Virus record (IMG/VR): IMGVR_UViG_3300021963_000173
Coordinates: 1-52,120 of that record
Strand: one strand, 5' to 3'
Length of the DNA stretch: 52,120 nt
DNA from: a virus
Shown here piece by piece: positions 13,601 to 19,880 of this stretch. Each line of letters opens with the position of its first letter. The first letter of the stretch is position 1. The translations under genes were made by a program, and so were the position numbers. A model generated the notes under the pieces. That model was not told the origin of the DNA. It saw only the letters and a program-made list of their open reading frames with translations, and did no database searches.

Positions 13601-15964
13601 TCTTCTGCCATAAGAATATAAATTAGGAAGATCTCTCAAATTGTCTTTATTGACTGTTATTCCAATAGCTTTAGATGCATTTAATAAAATTGAGTTAACA
13701 TGGTCATTTATTTCTGCATAGCTGACAGTAAAAGGAACTTCATTTAATGGGTTGTTAATTAAATTTATTGGAGTTTCGTATTTTCCTTCTATTCCTTTGT
13801 CATATACTGGCAATGATCTAATTGTAATTACATCATTTTTTATTAAGGGTACATTGAAATTAATAAAATAAGAGTCAAATGTTACATCTGAAGAAACTGT
13901 ATAATCTATTTGCGATAATAATGTTCCATTTTTAAAAACTCTAATTGCATTTTTTGGAGTATTAACATTAATACTATTAAATTCTAAGTATTCTTCGCCA
14001 CCCATTGCAACTTGTTGATCAATAATTTCTTGAATTGATGGTGCATTGGTTAATGTCCAAAAATTTTCATATCTAGAATCATCAACTTTAATAAATCCGT
14101 CTTTAAAATCTACAGTGATTAAAGTTCCATTAATATCAAAGTAACTTGATGACTCTGTTTCTATAAAATTTTCAAATAGATAACCACCTACATTTGATAC
14201 GTTGGCATATTTTAAAGGAAATCCCAAGACACTGTCATTAATTCCTGTTCCTATTTGATAACCGAACAATTTTGTTCCACTGAAATTGTTATTGGTATAT
14301 GAGGAATCTGAAAAACTCTTACCTGTATTATCAAATAAATCAAACAAAGGTGATTGATTCAATGTTGTTTTTCTTTGAGCAGGGACCCATGCATCGTTTT
14401 TGTATAACCAAGTTGTTCCGCCATTTTCATTGCCTGACAATACTAATAATCCTTGATTTTCTAAAGGATCACTATCTATAACTTGTTCTAAATGCAATTT
14501 TTTATTGCCATCAATGTCTAAAAACTTTACTTCAAATATTTTGTTTCTTATACTTGCATCTTTTTCTGCGGTAAAGATTACTCTATTTCCATTCTGTAGT
14601 TGTATGCCATCCACAAAGAATCCAACAGATCCTTCAACTGAGCTGTATGCATCAGTTACTTTTGTATCTAAAAAATCAACATATCTTTTAGCTTGTGATG
14701 AAAAATTATAAAGACGAATATTTGGTTGAAATTCAATGATAGGTCTGCTTGCTCTAGTTCCATAGTTAGGTTCAACACCGTTAATTTCAGAGCTTAAAGT
14801 AACTACATCAATGTGAAACCATCTATTGTATCTAGACCAAGGATTTTTATCTTTACTAGATCTATTGATTAATATATAATCTGGTGTTAATGGATAATTG
14901 CTGACTTGATCAAATGGCAAATCGTCAAAAGAAGTTTCATCAAAAGAACTTTCAACTTTAGAAGAATATCCTTCAATTGTAACTAATGATTCATAGTCGA
15001 CCAGCGTAATTGATTCGCCAACACCTTCTACAATATATGTTTTTTCTCTATAAGATTCTGGCATAACAACATTAGAAAATCTAATTTTCATGCCATTGCT
15101 TAACTTAAACTTTCCTACTACTTCGTAATTCTTTTTTCCAAGTATATCTTCTTCAACATTTAGTGCAGTATTTTCAGTTTTATTTCTTATTAAAAATTTT
15201 CCAAAAGTTGTACTGTCTTTTCCGCTGATGTAAAACAATGTTGCGGGTATATCGTCAGTTACCTCAAATACTACATTTCCCTTGTTAGTTCCGTTGTTTA
15301 ATACATTTTCAACTAAATCTAAACTTCCACTTGTTCTCTTAGTCTTGATATAAAAAGGATTATCTACTGTATCAACATCAAAAACATAAGTCATACCTCG
15401 ATATAGTGTTATTGTTGGATTGACTGCGATTGAATCACTACTAAAATTCCAATATTCAGAATTTTCATCGCTAACAATGCCAACTTTAACTGTTGTATTC
15501 GTTACTTTTTCATCACCAATAACCAAAATAGTTGGAGGACCTTCTGGTATCCAAACATAATTTCTATAATTGATAAATTTATCTATATCAATATGTGGAT
15601 TCCAAGTATAGCTTTGTTGTTTAAAAAGTCTATCTTGATTAGATACATCAGACCCATAAAATTTTAAACTATTAAGAATGTCTTCGTATGATTTGGCAAA
15701 TTCAACATTGTCAGTAATGGCATTTCTAGTTACAATTCCTGGCTCTACTTCATAATCTGTTCTAAAAGATTTTTCTAAATTTGAATTGATGTATGAATCA
15801 GTTTCAGGGTTGAAGTTTGTTACGGTTCTTTCGCCAATAAAGCCATCAATCTTTTTAAGTTTAGGTTGTTGTATTAATTGATCTATTGTTCCAGAAAGAA
15901 AACGGTTGTTCGCGTCAGTCCTAAAAATAACTGGTAATAGGTCTAATGATTTTCTTTTACTCAT
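1697..15964 (-). CDS. Giant baseplate wedge/fibre protein (4755 aa), gp7 position
   Basis: The frame is open over 14.3 kb. The N-terminus (LDLLPVIFRTDANNRFLSGT, then GFIGERTVTNF) matches the opening of the large structural protein that follows gp6 in marine T4-like phages. Regions seen: about 150-265, a cupredoxin-like beta domain without copper ligands; about 1670-1715 and 4160-4270, W/Y-rich carbohydrate-binding-like modules (NIGDVVKFQTRYY, VLGDVVNFGNNRYICV); about 2075-2690, seven FG-GAP-like repeats; about 3085-3150 and 3425-3530, paired GxGY beta repeats (GVGYKIAPTVEV, GNGYRLPPQVVI). The last 1200 residues are mostly fibre-type beta repeats. T4 gp7 is about 1030 residues, so this is over four times longer. 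It starts 10 bases after gp6, with GGA before the ATG. I infer a wedge backbone fused to fibre modules; sequence alone does not show whether it is processed. Confidence 0.8.
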   Translation of the reverse strand: MSKRKSLDLLPVIFRTDANNRFLSGTIDQLIQQPKLKKIDGFIGERTVTNFNPETDSYINSNLEKSFRTDYEVEPGIVTRNAITDNVEFAKSYEDILNSLKFYGSDVSNQDRLFKQQSYTWNPHIDIDKFINYRNYVWIPEGPPTILVIGDEKVTNTTVKVGIVSDENSEYWNFSSDSIAVNPTITLYRGMTYVFDVDTVDNPFYIKTKRTSGSLDLVENVLNNGTNKGNVVFEVTDDIPATLFYISGKDSTTFGKFLIRNKTENTALNVEEDILGKKNYEVVGKFKLSNGMKIRFSNVVMPESYREKTYIVEGVGESITLVDYESLVTIEGYSSKVESSFDETSFDDLPFDQVSNYPLTPDYILINRSSKDKNPWSRYNRWFHIDVVTLSSEINGVEPNYGTRASRPIIEFQPNIRLYNFSSQAKRYVDFLDTKVTDAYSSVEGSVGFFVDGIQLQNGNRVIFTAEKDASIRNKIFEVKFLDIDGNKKLHLEQVIDSDPLENQGLLVLSGNENGGTTWLYKNDAWVPAQRKTTLNQSPLFDLFDNTGKSFSDSSYTNNNFSGTKLFGYQIGTGINDSVLGFPLKYANVSNVGGYLFENFIETESSSYFDINGTLITVDFKDGFIKVDDSRYENFWTLTNAPSIQEIIDQQVAMGGEEYLEFNSINVNTPKNAIRVFKNGTLLSQIDYTVSSDVTFDSYFINFNVPLIKNDVITIRSLPVYDKGIEGKYETPINLINNPLNEVPFTVSYAEINDHVNSILLNASKAIGITVNKDNLRDLPNLYSYGRRFVQHQGLVSMAGAMLCDKQINFISSIRWAALEYQRYKTLLLQKFVDLPSYTSISSALDDIITDVSKDKNTKSTFYYSDMVPYGLNKRDYEYTVRDINIISYAYGSKIYNSKELNNNSILVYLNNELLIKDKDYHFDTVEPLVTFDRTLTLNDKVLIKFYNNIYGSCMPFSPTKLGLYPAFIPEIYKDETYLEPTDVIQGHDGSITVCFGDDRDLLLLELETRIYNNLNSFYDNRIFDVIDVVPGIFRSNKEELVRVNKTIEEEFLRWTGLYNIDYETNENEIYGGNFSYNFINSVGELNPESVLNGSWRKIYRYYFDTDRPHSHPWEMLGFSIKPDWWETTYGPAPYSAGNDVLWKDLEDGYIRDGNRKGYDSRYKRLGLSNILPVDSYGNLKDPFDVNVVKYFDFSQRYQQWKFGDMGPAESSWRRSHLYPFAIQIAMALNLPAKYLTLCFDTSRNTFNNANQTIYKDTNQRISPKDLKIYSDFNKGFVFATGYSPYIVEYLRLRNTSPATTLKNYINNIKSNLVYKLGGFASKDKFNVALETVTSYKTVDKVFVPQENYQLFLSTGNPIKTLSMSGIIVERGTTGFIIKGYDNVNPYFKINKAITAPNDPVITVGGTTESFIYWAPNANITGGSIVSVGQKYYRAVSTHLTKESFDPALYYPLPYLPTIGGIDATVPSNFEDTITLIPYGTILKSSQEVFNFILGYGSYLESEGFIFDKILSELEVVADWKLAGKEFLFWSVQNWANNSVISLAPFADTVKFYSEKSVVEDINDLFYDYSLLKSDGSAIDKNRINIVRDDNTFLIDTSKISNDGIYFVKINLVQKEHIVVFDNFTIFNDLIYQPYSGYRQNRFKVSGYITDNWTGDFYIPGFVYDSAKIEDWQVNVDYNIGDVVKFQTRYYQANTKLLPAETFNYENWSELGKAPVAQLLPNFEYKITQFEDFYSLESENFDDSQKKYAQKLIGYVPRNYLNSLIVDETSQYKFYQGFIKEKGTVAPLEKFSVASNQALGSHLSIQEEWAIRLGMFGGENTYKEIEFSLDQNKFNQDPQLFEFVYGENVITSPRSYPVDQSSLLIKPIDFNGAPWPTLDVNKENGTSYLQYQKLPTAGYPRIDDVTFTALYENNILSLGASGSLQEGDTVWVAMDKRGDWSVKRYTKSSSKIINYQVDNANNLIQFITDVAHNLKLRDFISVARMPDPLNGVYEVIGIDTPNTFVVSTTFNDIPDSESILDGSLYYFLKTRFTNLDELANIPGIARWKNCEFVWIDDDETGNWLVLEKENSSIPTPLRPYKEEAKQYFGQAVAIAPVTNIFAVSATNVEGGRIYVYRREVLGSTDVQLDQSYLVEENVSDVLSVQTLKDGVIVEAMPRNHGASIGIWENESLSLRYIVTGAPNASGVKWISSGVTFENEPIKKPVDFTYQSSGIFDEGLIKIVKYDDLGAEFVTDIILASPSAERASNFGHKVKIVGNTNPFIMVSAPGQDSKTGSTFIYYLDSNEDWQVVLLNNQPFDFRSRITQINQGSEFGWDIASSSDGNIVAISAPSYLKDRTQAHIGAVFVFQKDAVNYTYTLKQSIFADDFIEPGDLLLKGVSKSYSTVEITLVFDATEYTLTRNRGNFIQDGFRTGQTVQVTGSRFNNFEFVIDGISTTTLTFKANELMANENVTTPITIIGLGTARKDRFGDKISMTSDGSLLLISSDHSSQNKLDAGMVYALNKNTSGQYVLNQKISSPSAEPGELFGNNIEVSPDGKILLVTAAGGDQASNMYFDSYIERIINAQELYGSEYVLNPKSALRPLRTTFDSGSTRFVDKAQDSGLVYLYQKLGNYFVFGESLVSGDASDADGYGTGLATNGKYCLVGAPRYEYRVEGQDEINPNITSVVTYSDAGTVVFFDNSPKDDGSTDTWSWSKARYQDKGLVDIDKIKKVISYNTDTLNILENYEIYDPVKGKIPTKVIQEIKYITPYDPAVYTVAVNVGNKNRVDNKTTWTAEHVGELWLDTSTLRYVWYEQGSAEFRINNWGKLFPGATVDVYEWVKSDYRPSEWATLADTEDGLAQGISGQPKNPDNTVVSINQYFDPIINDFVNVYYFWVRNKITIPDLNFRSISSFECSRIIEDPKTQGIKYASFLSPSSIALANTKKDLDAKKINIDIYYRDSDVEINRHSHWQLINENNKYAVLDPMIELKLFDSLVGQDQLGNSVPDPRLSPKMRYGILNNPRQSWFVNREKALKTLLVFVNNILLKNDVVGKVNLDNLDDYDAVPLESYGYYDEIVESKADLSSIGTAGKIAGELEAEIINGRLVNVNIVDSGVGYKIAPTVEVIGDGTGARIQTAIDLSGKIVSVKILSQGINYTSAPKLLVRPYSVLVTLDEEINKWAIYQSINNIFERKISQIYDVRNYWSFVDWVSNDYSVEIPPKFVIDFTSDLATSNFSIDDTVKIRNTGDGRSIILRKVELGKGNYLSDYDLIYRERGTIQFSEKLYNKSVSGLGYDSFVGFDQNSFDESNATEIRKILVSVKNDIFVGDLAQYWNKFIFVAIKYVLSEQLFVDWVYKTSFITPIIDAGLLDQKEIYRFNDFAYVEEFVNEIKPYRSKFREITTNHQVKEIINVGVTDFDLPSYIDVTGNITIPSTSVIESVYPFKYWSDNKGFSVKRINVANSGNGYRLPPQVVINPAQGDVGRGATAIARISNGKLSEIVVTNPGTGYLLTPNVVVVGGGNYDTDFVQAKASAELFNDYIRTSEVKLRFDRTSDKGLFTGQYYSRNFTTDGITLNYVLTYPVDDSDDNYPAMQDKETIKVLINEVEVGEDAYRVTFRTDLSTIITFNVALPANQSLRIQYIKNFLYTKDIFEQTTESYKDTFQLTFPPELDNQKIVITSINSITNVGYTVPYSDYLIQLVQSEVSHNKFIGYIKFKNVPTVGSIITVQYAKNINIQNAVDRIITSYQPTVGMPGKDITQLMKGVEFGGVQVQGLNFSVSSGWDGLPWFTQGWDTFVNDYKDLLVVSDGVTTTYDLGYVPLQGVQINFYFNGVRVDDEYFGTPDQKNNDALFKTIISNGTTSRITLPVIPANGVKIEIRQSLSDGVTLPTDDFVLDTSLSGGDFTTIRDALETRFRTATGLRPDDISVDGGQFLSIEHSPSTEELVKGEIFDTLSMTVFNSPSSGSNLVRTYQYLYDGTNPTYEITGYIDSNQSIDVYVNNFLLDRSTDFTVASLGNGNSLVTLTTTDYGISTANLVDKISVTIQNMSIGGSNILNRVNYIVTPSDSTSNLIEIDLNVSIDDIGSYYLSIPNASTLEKKSNRSKRAKVVINNSPSLSAGDLITVILFSSSVKTYSEVFNQEISITYDNTYLLTRPPGDIEPLHVMAAVTRLTPSSINWKGSWEDGIEYNVNDTVLFFNRSYVCVLGHKSYYSLNGVTFSSWALATNYVLGDVVNFGNNRYICVSAHVSNNTSNTPNNNLLWSLHTGNRPDEDYSGLYWEALPRQRLLPPETEYYEVTQDSQTFELGKNFPYISRSLSVSDIEVYRNGKIMATNRDYEFDNVTNSVQLSSGVAFAGDVIAISVLRGAEYLIRNGQIIFTNFANLEAGQKIVVTTYTNHDGNLMRREVFKGQRLLNEYKVSRRILSINNVWVDLNGRPLIPNVDYDIRDNYYVKLSDKFDILDSDRIVITSISDVTSVDPIAYRLFKDMTNTVQFKRISKKNTTSLTSPLLITDREIRVQDASIFGVLETNSTRSGVIFIGGERIEFKSVNGNVLSNLTRGTSGTGSAEVYPAGSKVFNVSQSETVPYKEGSVVQTVTTPSNFRYNEQMDQYERYSNGFWISLADGELGEYALIDEFNFTDQIPYEDQITVYMAGRVLLKPAKSNNPLIKHDFSITLDSNETNSQGQTGDIEIDPDFTVSKVNGSYILQINTNSLMRDEANNIIPDLQIRVVQKTGKIWYTLNGDQTLQQDNTVQAKFLQEFSAELPDRNYYASNVD

Positions 15965-15974
15965 TTTTTATCCA

Positions 15975-18900
15975 TTAACTTGCAGACACTACAATAGGTC
16001 CATTTGTTTTTAATAATCCAGATGTGATTGTGCTAATTATTTCTAAATCAGAGACATCAGCAGTGCTTAAAAATATTTCGTCTGGCTGGCAAAATACTTG
16101 GAAAAGACTTCCAAAATATCTTTCTGGTGCAGTTGGTACTATCAAAAAGTTTACTACATCAGGGCTCAATGACTTGATAACATACGCACTCAACTCCCCA
16201 AAATTAAAAGTATCTCCAAAATCCCAATTTTCAAGTGCAAAATATTGATTGATAGCAACTATAACTCTACTCTTAATGTCATTGTCATTTACTGTTGAAG
16301 AAGGATTCTTAACTATATAAAATTTAGCTTGTAAATCTTCTGTTGCTCCCGTACCAAACAGTAACTTGTACTTTGCAGGATGAAAAACAATCTCATCACT
16401 CAATGCTTTTACGTTGTTTAACGGAGCAGAGTATAATTCATATAATTGTGTTGAGTCTGGCGGCTCAGGTGGATCATCTTGTTGTGATAATATCCATGAT
16501 CTCAATGCATCATCATATGTTTTGGTTAATAAAAATATATCAATAATATTTGTTTTACAAGGATCAATCCTATAATCTTGACCTGCATTGTGAATGTATT
16601 GGAATTTAATATTGTTTCTTCCAATAAATGCCTCAACTCCAGTTTCTACAACAAGACCAATAGTTGTATCTAACCTTTTGATTATGTTTTCTGCTGAAGA
16701 ATAAAAATAAAATAATTGTCCTGAAGAATATAAACTTAGATTGACAATGTCTAATTCACTTTCAAATGTTAGAACAGAATTTGAATCTAATATTTCTTTA
16801 TACACTTGACCATCAAGTACAACTGTTTTAATATAAACAAAAGAACTTCTAGTATTTGTTATAGGATCTATCAATAACGGTTTAACTATATTAACAAAAG
16901 AGTCTGGATCATCAACTATACCATCTCCTGTTTTATCAGAAAAACTAATTTTAACCCTATTATTATCGTATACACCATCATCATTAGATATCATGCCAGT
17001 GATTTCAAACTGATAATCCTTTCCTAATACATTTCCTGTTTCTAAATCTTCGTTAACTGACAAGATATTAATATTGTCTTTAGACTCTCCGCCTAATTTT
17101 TGGCTAAACTGTTTATCTCTCTCGTTAAAATAAAAACTTATCTTTTTGTTACTTTGGAAAACGTATTCAAGTCCTCTGTAATATGTTATATAATTTTCTC
17201 CATCGCTCTTAAAAGCAACAAGCCAACTACTATCCTGTCTTAAATTACTAACATCGCCTGCATAAGTTAAACTAAATTCACTGTCTAAATCTAAATTACT
17301 TGAATTAATAATTTTCCACTCTGCTGAATCTCTGTCGTATCTAATTCCAAAATCTCTTCTTAAGGTAATTTGATTAACAATCTCTGTTTCAAAGGTAAAT
17401 GGTATGTCTGTAACAAATAATGGTATTATTTCTGAAGGTATTGCGCCATCAGGAACTGGATTTGATATAGATACTAGACCAACACCATTATCATCTGTTC
17501 CTTTTCCAGAGTTACTACCATCCCCAGAAACATAAACTACTTCACTCCAAATATAAGATTTAGTGTTCTTATTATTAACTGTGGTTAAAGTATTATTAGG
17601 TGCAAAATATTTTCCCGTAGGAGGTACAAATTTTACTAATGCTTGAGATTTTAAATATCTTAGTGGCGATTGTGTATATTGGCCTATAGAAACTGCCAAT
17701 GATGTTACTGAATCTTTGAAATATCCTGTAGCTTGATTGGACACTGAAAACACATTATTCCAAACAATATTGGTGTCACCTGTTAAAATTCTTTCAAACA
17801 GTTCATAATAAAAATCTCTAACTTCTTCTTTAGAAACTAGTGGCTCAATTTTAGATTTAACGATACCATATACTTCATTTTTTGTATTAAAATTAAAAGT
17901 AAAACTTGTGGTGTACGTATTTTGATAAACGCAGCCGTCATCTGAAAATAAATTTATTGAACTTGATCTGCCTGTTGGGTCATTGATTTCAAAATATCTA
18001 GAAATTCCAGAAGAAACCCTATTAATAGATTTTACTTTAACAATGTCTTGATTAATTGTAATAGGAAGTACATTATAATCTTCGCCTGTTATCATTCTAT
18101 TTTGTGTATAGTACATCTGAGGAGCATTTTGTTTAATGCTTTGATTGCTTTCACTCTGTGAGCTATTTGATACACTTACTTGTAAACTCAAAACTATTGA
18201 TAATGTCTGAGACTGTCCTGCTCCGTTCAAGTAAGGCATTCTTACTTGAATATTATTCATATCCTGCGGACTAACAATATAACTAAGACCGTTACTAGTC
18301 CTATAATATAATCTAAAATTACCAGATGGTAGTTTTCCAAAAACGCCGTCACCAAAATTTAAGTCAACTTGGTCATTCTCTCTAGTTGATGCGCTATAGA
18401 TATTTTTTGTTTTGTTTTTAATGCTGTTATAAATGACGCTGGTTCCGCCAACAGAATCTAATTTAGTCCACATGTTAGACAGATCGCCATTAGCATCTAA
18501 TTCATAAAGCCAAATATCAGAATTATTAATATTTTCTACATCAACACCAATAACTTCATTAGCTATAGGGTTTGTTATTGTAAAATCACTACTCTGTAGT
18601 GTACCTTCTTTAAACTGCACGAACCATCCACTATTTTTGCTGCCACTTCCTTTGTTATCATTTTTATAAATTACACCAAAACTAGCACCAATCTTTGGAT
18701 CTTGTTCTCCTACAGTTGATCTATCTATAATAGAAGAGCCGACAATTTCAAAATTCATTGGAATTCCACTGACTGTTTTAGAAAAAGCAAAAACAGGAAC
18801 GTCAGCAGAAACAACATTTAAATTATATTGTTCATTAACTATACCATCTATTGTTCTTCTTGAATTAGGTCTGCCAAATGTAGCAGAACTCATTGCAGAG

Positions 18901-19382
18901 TTCATTACAAATGTAAACTGCTGATACCAATCTGGATTAGTTCCATCATTCCAAACAACAATTTTATTTGAAAGATTGGTTCCATTTGAGTCAATTATGT
19001 TATCACTTGTACTTACAGAAACTACCTTTAGTAGACCGTTTGAAGTTTGATTTCTTTTTGGATTATAGCTGATTAACTTGGCTAATTTTAATATACTATC
19101 TCTTCTAGTTGCAGTTTCTAAAAAATTTTCTCTAGCATTTAAATCAACTCTAAAGCTCAAACTCTGTGCCAAAAAGGCAATCATATCAATAAGTGCTACA
19201 TATTCACTACTGTCAATATAATCGTTAAAACTTTCAGGATAATTTTGACGGAGATACTCAATCATGCTCCTACGAATAGTTTCAAAGTCGTAGGATTTGA
19301 AGTCAGCATTCTGAAAAGTTTGATAAATTTTGGTCCAATCTTCAGCAACCAATAGTGAGTTTTGTCGTTCTGTGCTAGCCAT
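15975..19382 (-). CDS. 6: Baseplate wedge protein gp6-like (1135 aa)
   Basis: The N-terminal 150 residues are characteristic of gp6/J-type wedge proteins: DFKSYDFETIRRSMIEYLR, then YIDSSEYVALIDMIAFLAQS and RENFLETATRRDSILKLAKL. Further on are NFGDGVFGKLPSG and YYTQNRMITGEDYNVLP, also typical of the family. gp6 dimers join neighbouring wedges into the ring around the hub that carries the iris movement on contraction. T4 gp6 is 660 residues; the extra length sits mainly after about residue 560, where beta-rich sequence includes a calcium-loop-like DKTGDGIVDDPD near residue 816. The gene order gp5-gp25-gp6 supports the call. A late octamer lies 22 bases upstream of the ATG, so gp6 can head its own late transcript. 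Confidence 0.9.
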   Translation of the reverse strand: MASTERQNSLLVAEDWTKIYQTFQNADFKSYDFETIRRSMIEYLRQNYPESFNDYIDSSEYVALIDMIAFLAQSLSFRVDLNARENFLETATRRDSILKLAKLISYNPKRNQTSNGLLKVVSVSTSDNIIDSNGTNLSNKIVVWNDGTNPDWYQQFTFVMNSAMSSATFGRPNSRRTIDGIVNEQYNLNVVSADVPVFAFSKTVSGIPMNFEIVGSSIIDRSTVGEQDPKIGASFGVIYKNDNKGSGSKNSGWFVQFKEGTLQSSDFTITNPIANEVIGVDVENINNSDIWLYELDANGDLSNMWTKLDSVGGTSVIYNSIKNKTKNIYSASTRENDQVDLNFGDGVFGKLPSGNFRLYYRTSNGLSYIVSPQDMNNIQVRMPYLNGAGQSQTLSIVLSLQVSVSNSSQSESNQSIKQNAPQMYYTQNRMITGEDYNVLPITINQDIVKVKSINRVSSGISRYFEINDPTGRSSSINLFSDDGCVYQNTYTTSFTFNFNTKNEVYGIVKSKIEPLVSKEEVRDFYYELFERILTGDTNIVWNNVFSVSNQATGYFKDSVTSLAVSIGQYTQSPLRYLKSQALVKFVPPTGKYFAPNNTLTTVNNKNTKSYIWSEVVYVSGDGSNSGKGTDDNGVGLVSISNPVPDGAIPSEIIPLFVTDIPFTFETEIVNQITLRRDFGIRYDRDSAEWKIINSSNLDLDSEFSLTYAGDVSNLRQDSSWLVAFKSDGENYITYYRGLEYVFQSNKKISFYFNERDKQFSQKLGGESKDNINILSVNEDLETGNVLGKDYQFEITGMISNDDGVYDNNRVKISFSDKTGDGIVDDPDSFVNIVKPLLIDPITNTRSSFVYIKTVVLDGQVYKEILDSNSVLTFESELDIVNLSLYSSGQLFYFYSSAENIIKRLDTTIGLVVETGVEAFIGRNNIKFQYIHNAGQDYRIDPCKTNIIDIFLLTKTYDDALRSWILSQQDDPPEPPDSTQLYELYSAPLNNVKALSDEIVFHPAKYKLLFGTGATEDLQAKFYIVKNPSSTVNDNDIKSRVIVAINQYFALENWDFGDTFNFGELSAYVIKSLSPDVVNFLIVPTAPERYFGSLFQVFCQPDEIFLSTADVSDLEIISTITSGLLKTNGPIVVSAS

Positions 19383-19404
19383 TGTGGGTCAATCTCCGAT
19401 ATCC

Positions 19405-19412
19405 ATATTTAT
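19405..19412 (-). promoter_or_regulatory. Late promoter octamer ATAAATAT before gp6
   Basis: The minus strand reads AAAATAAATATGGATATC in the 50-base gap between gp25 and gp6. Spacing to the gp6 ATG is 22 bases, leaving room for a short leader with a GGAG-like site. Confidence 0.6.
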
Positions 19413-19432
19413 TTTAAAAATTATCTGCGTGT

Positions 19433-19870
19433 TTAATCAACTATCAGTCCAATATCTCTATCAAAAGATAATTTGATATTTGACCTTTGATCGGTTACTC
19501 TATACTTTACTGTTATTTCTAATAATATTCCGCTGGAATATTCGTCCACTTTAACAGCTTCTGGTTCTATTCTAGGTTCTTTGTTTAGTATTTCTCTAAT
19601 ATCGTCAGTTATTGCATTCTTAGTTGATTCAGTTAATGGTTCAAAAATTGCGTCCCATATGATGGTACCAAAAGTTGGATCCATAACCCTCTCACCTTTT
19701 CTAGTATTGAACTGATTTAAAAGATCTTGTCTAACACAATCAAAGTCGTACATTTTGAAATTTTGGCCTGGACGATTACTATTAAATCCTTTGTACACAT
19801 GTACTGTTGAGATTCCATAGTTTGAAACTTGATTTGAATTTGGTTTAATTACTAATTTTTTAATAGGCAT
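19433..19870 (-). CDS. 25: Baseplate wedge protein gp25-like (145 aa)
   Basis: Length and sequence fit the gp25 family, which forms the inner ring of the wedge and connects with sheath in contractile systems. Visible features are the N-terminal YKGFNSNRPGQNFKMYDFD, the family hallmark QFNTRKGERVMDPTFGT followed by IWDAIFEP, and a C-terminal beta segment ILLEITVKYRVTDQRS. The family is called lysozyme-like, but it is a structural wedge component and no enzymatic role is claimed here. It lies between gp5 and gp6, with AAGGA 7 bases before the ATG. T4 gp25 is 132 residues, so the size is normal. Confidence 0.92.
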   Translation of the reverse strand: MPIKKLVIKPNSNQVSNYGISTVHVYKGFNSNRPGQNFKMYDFDCVRQDLLNQFNTRKGERVMDPTFGTIIWDAIFEPLTESTKNAITDDIREILNKEPRIEPEAVKVDEYSSGILLEITVKYRVTDQRSNIKLSFDRDIGLIVD

Positions 19871-19880
19871 GATTCTATCC

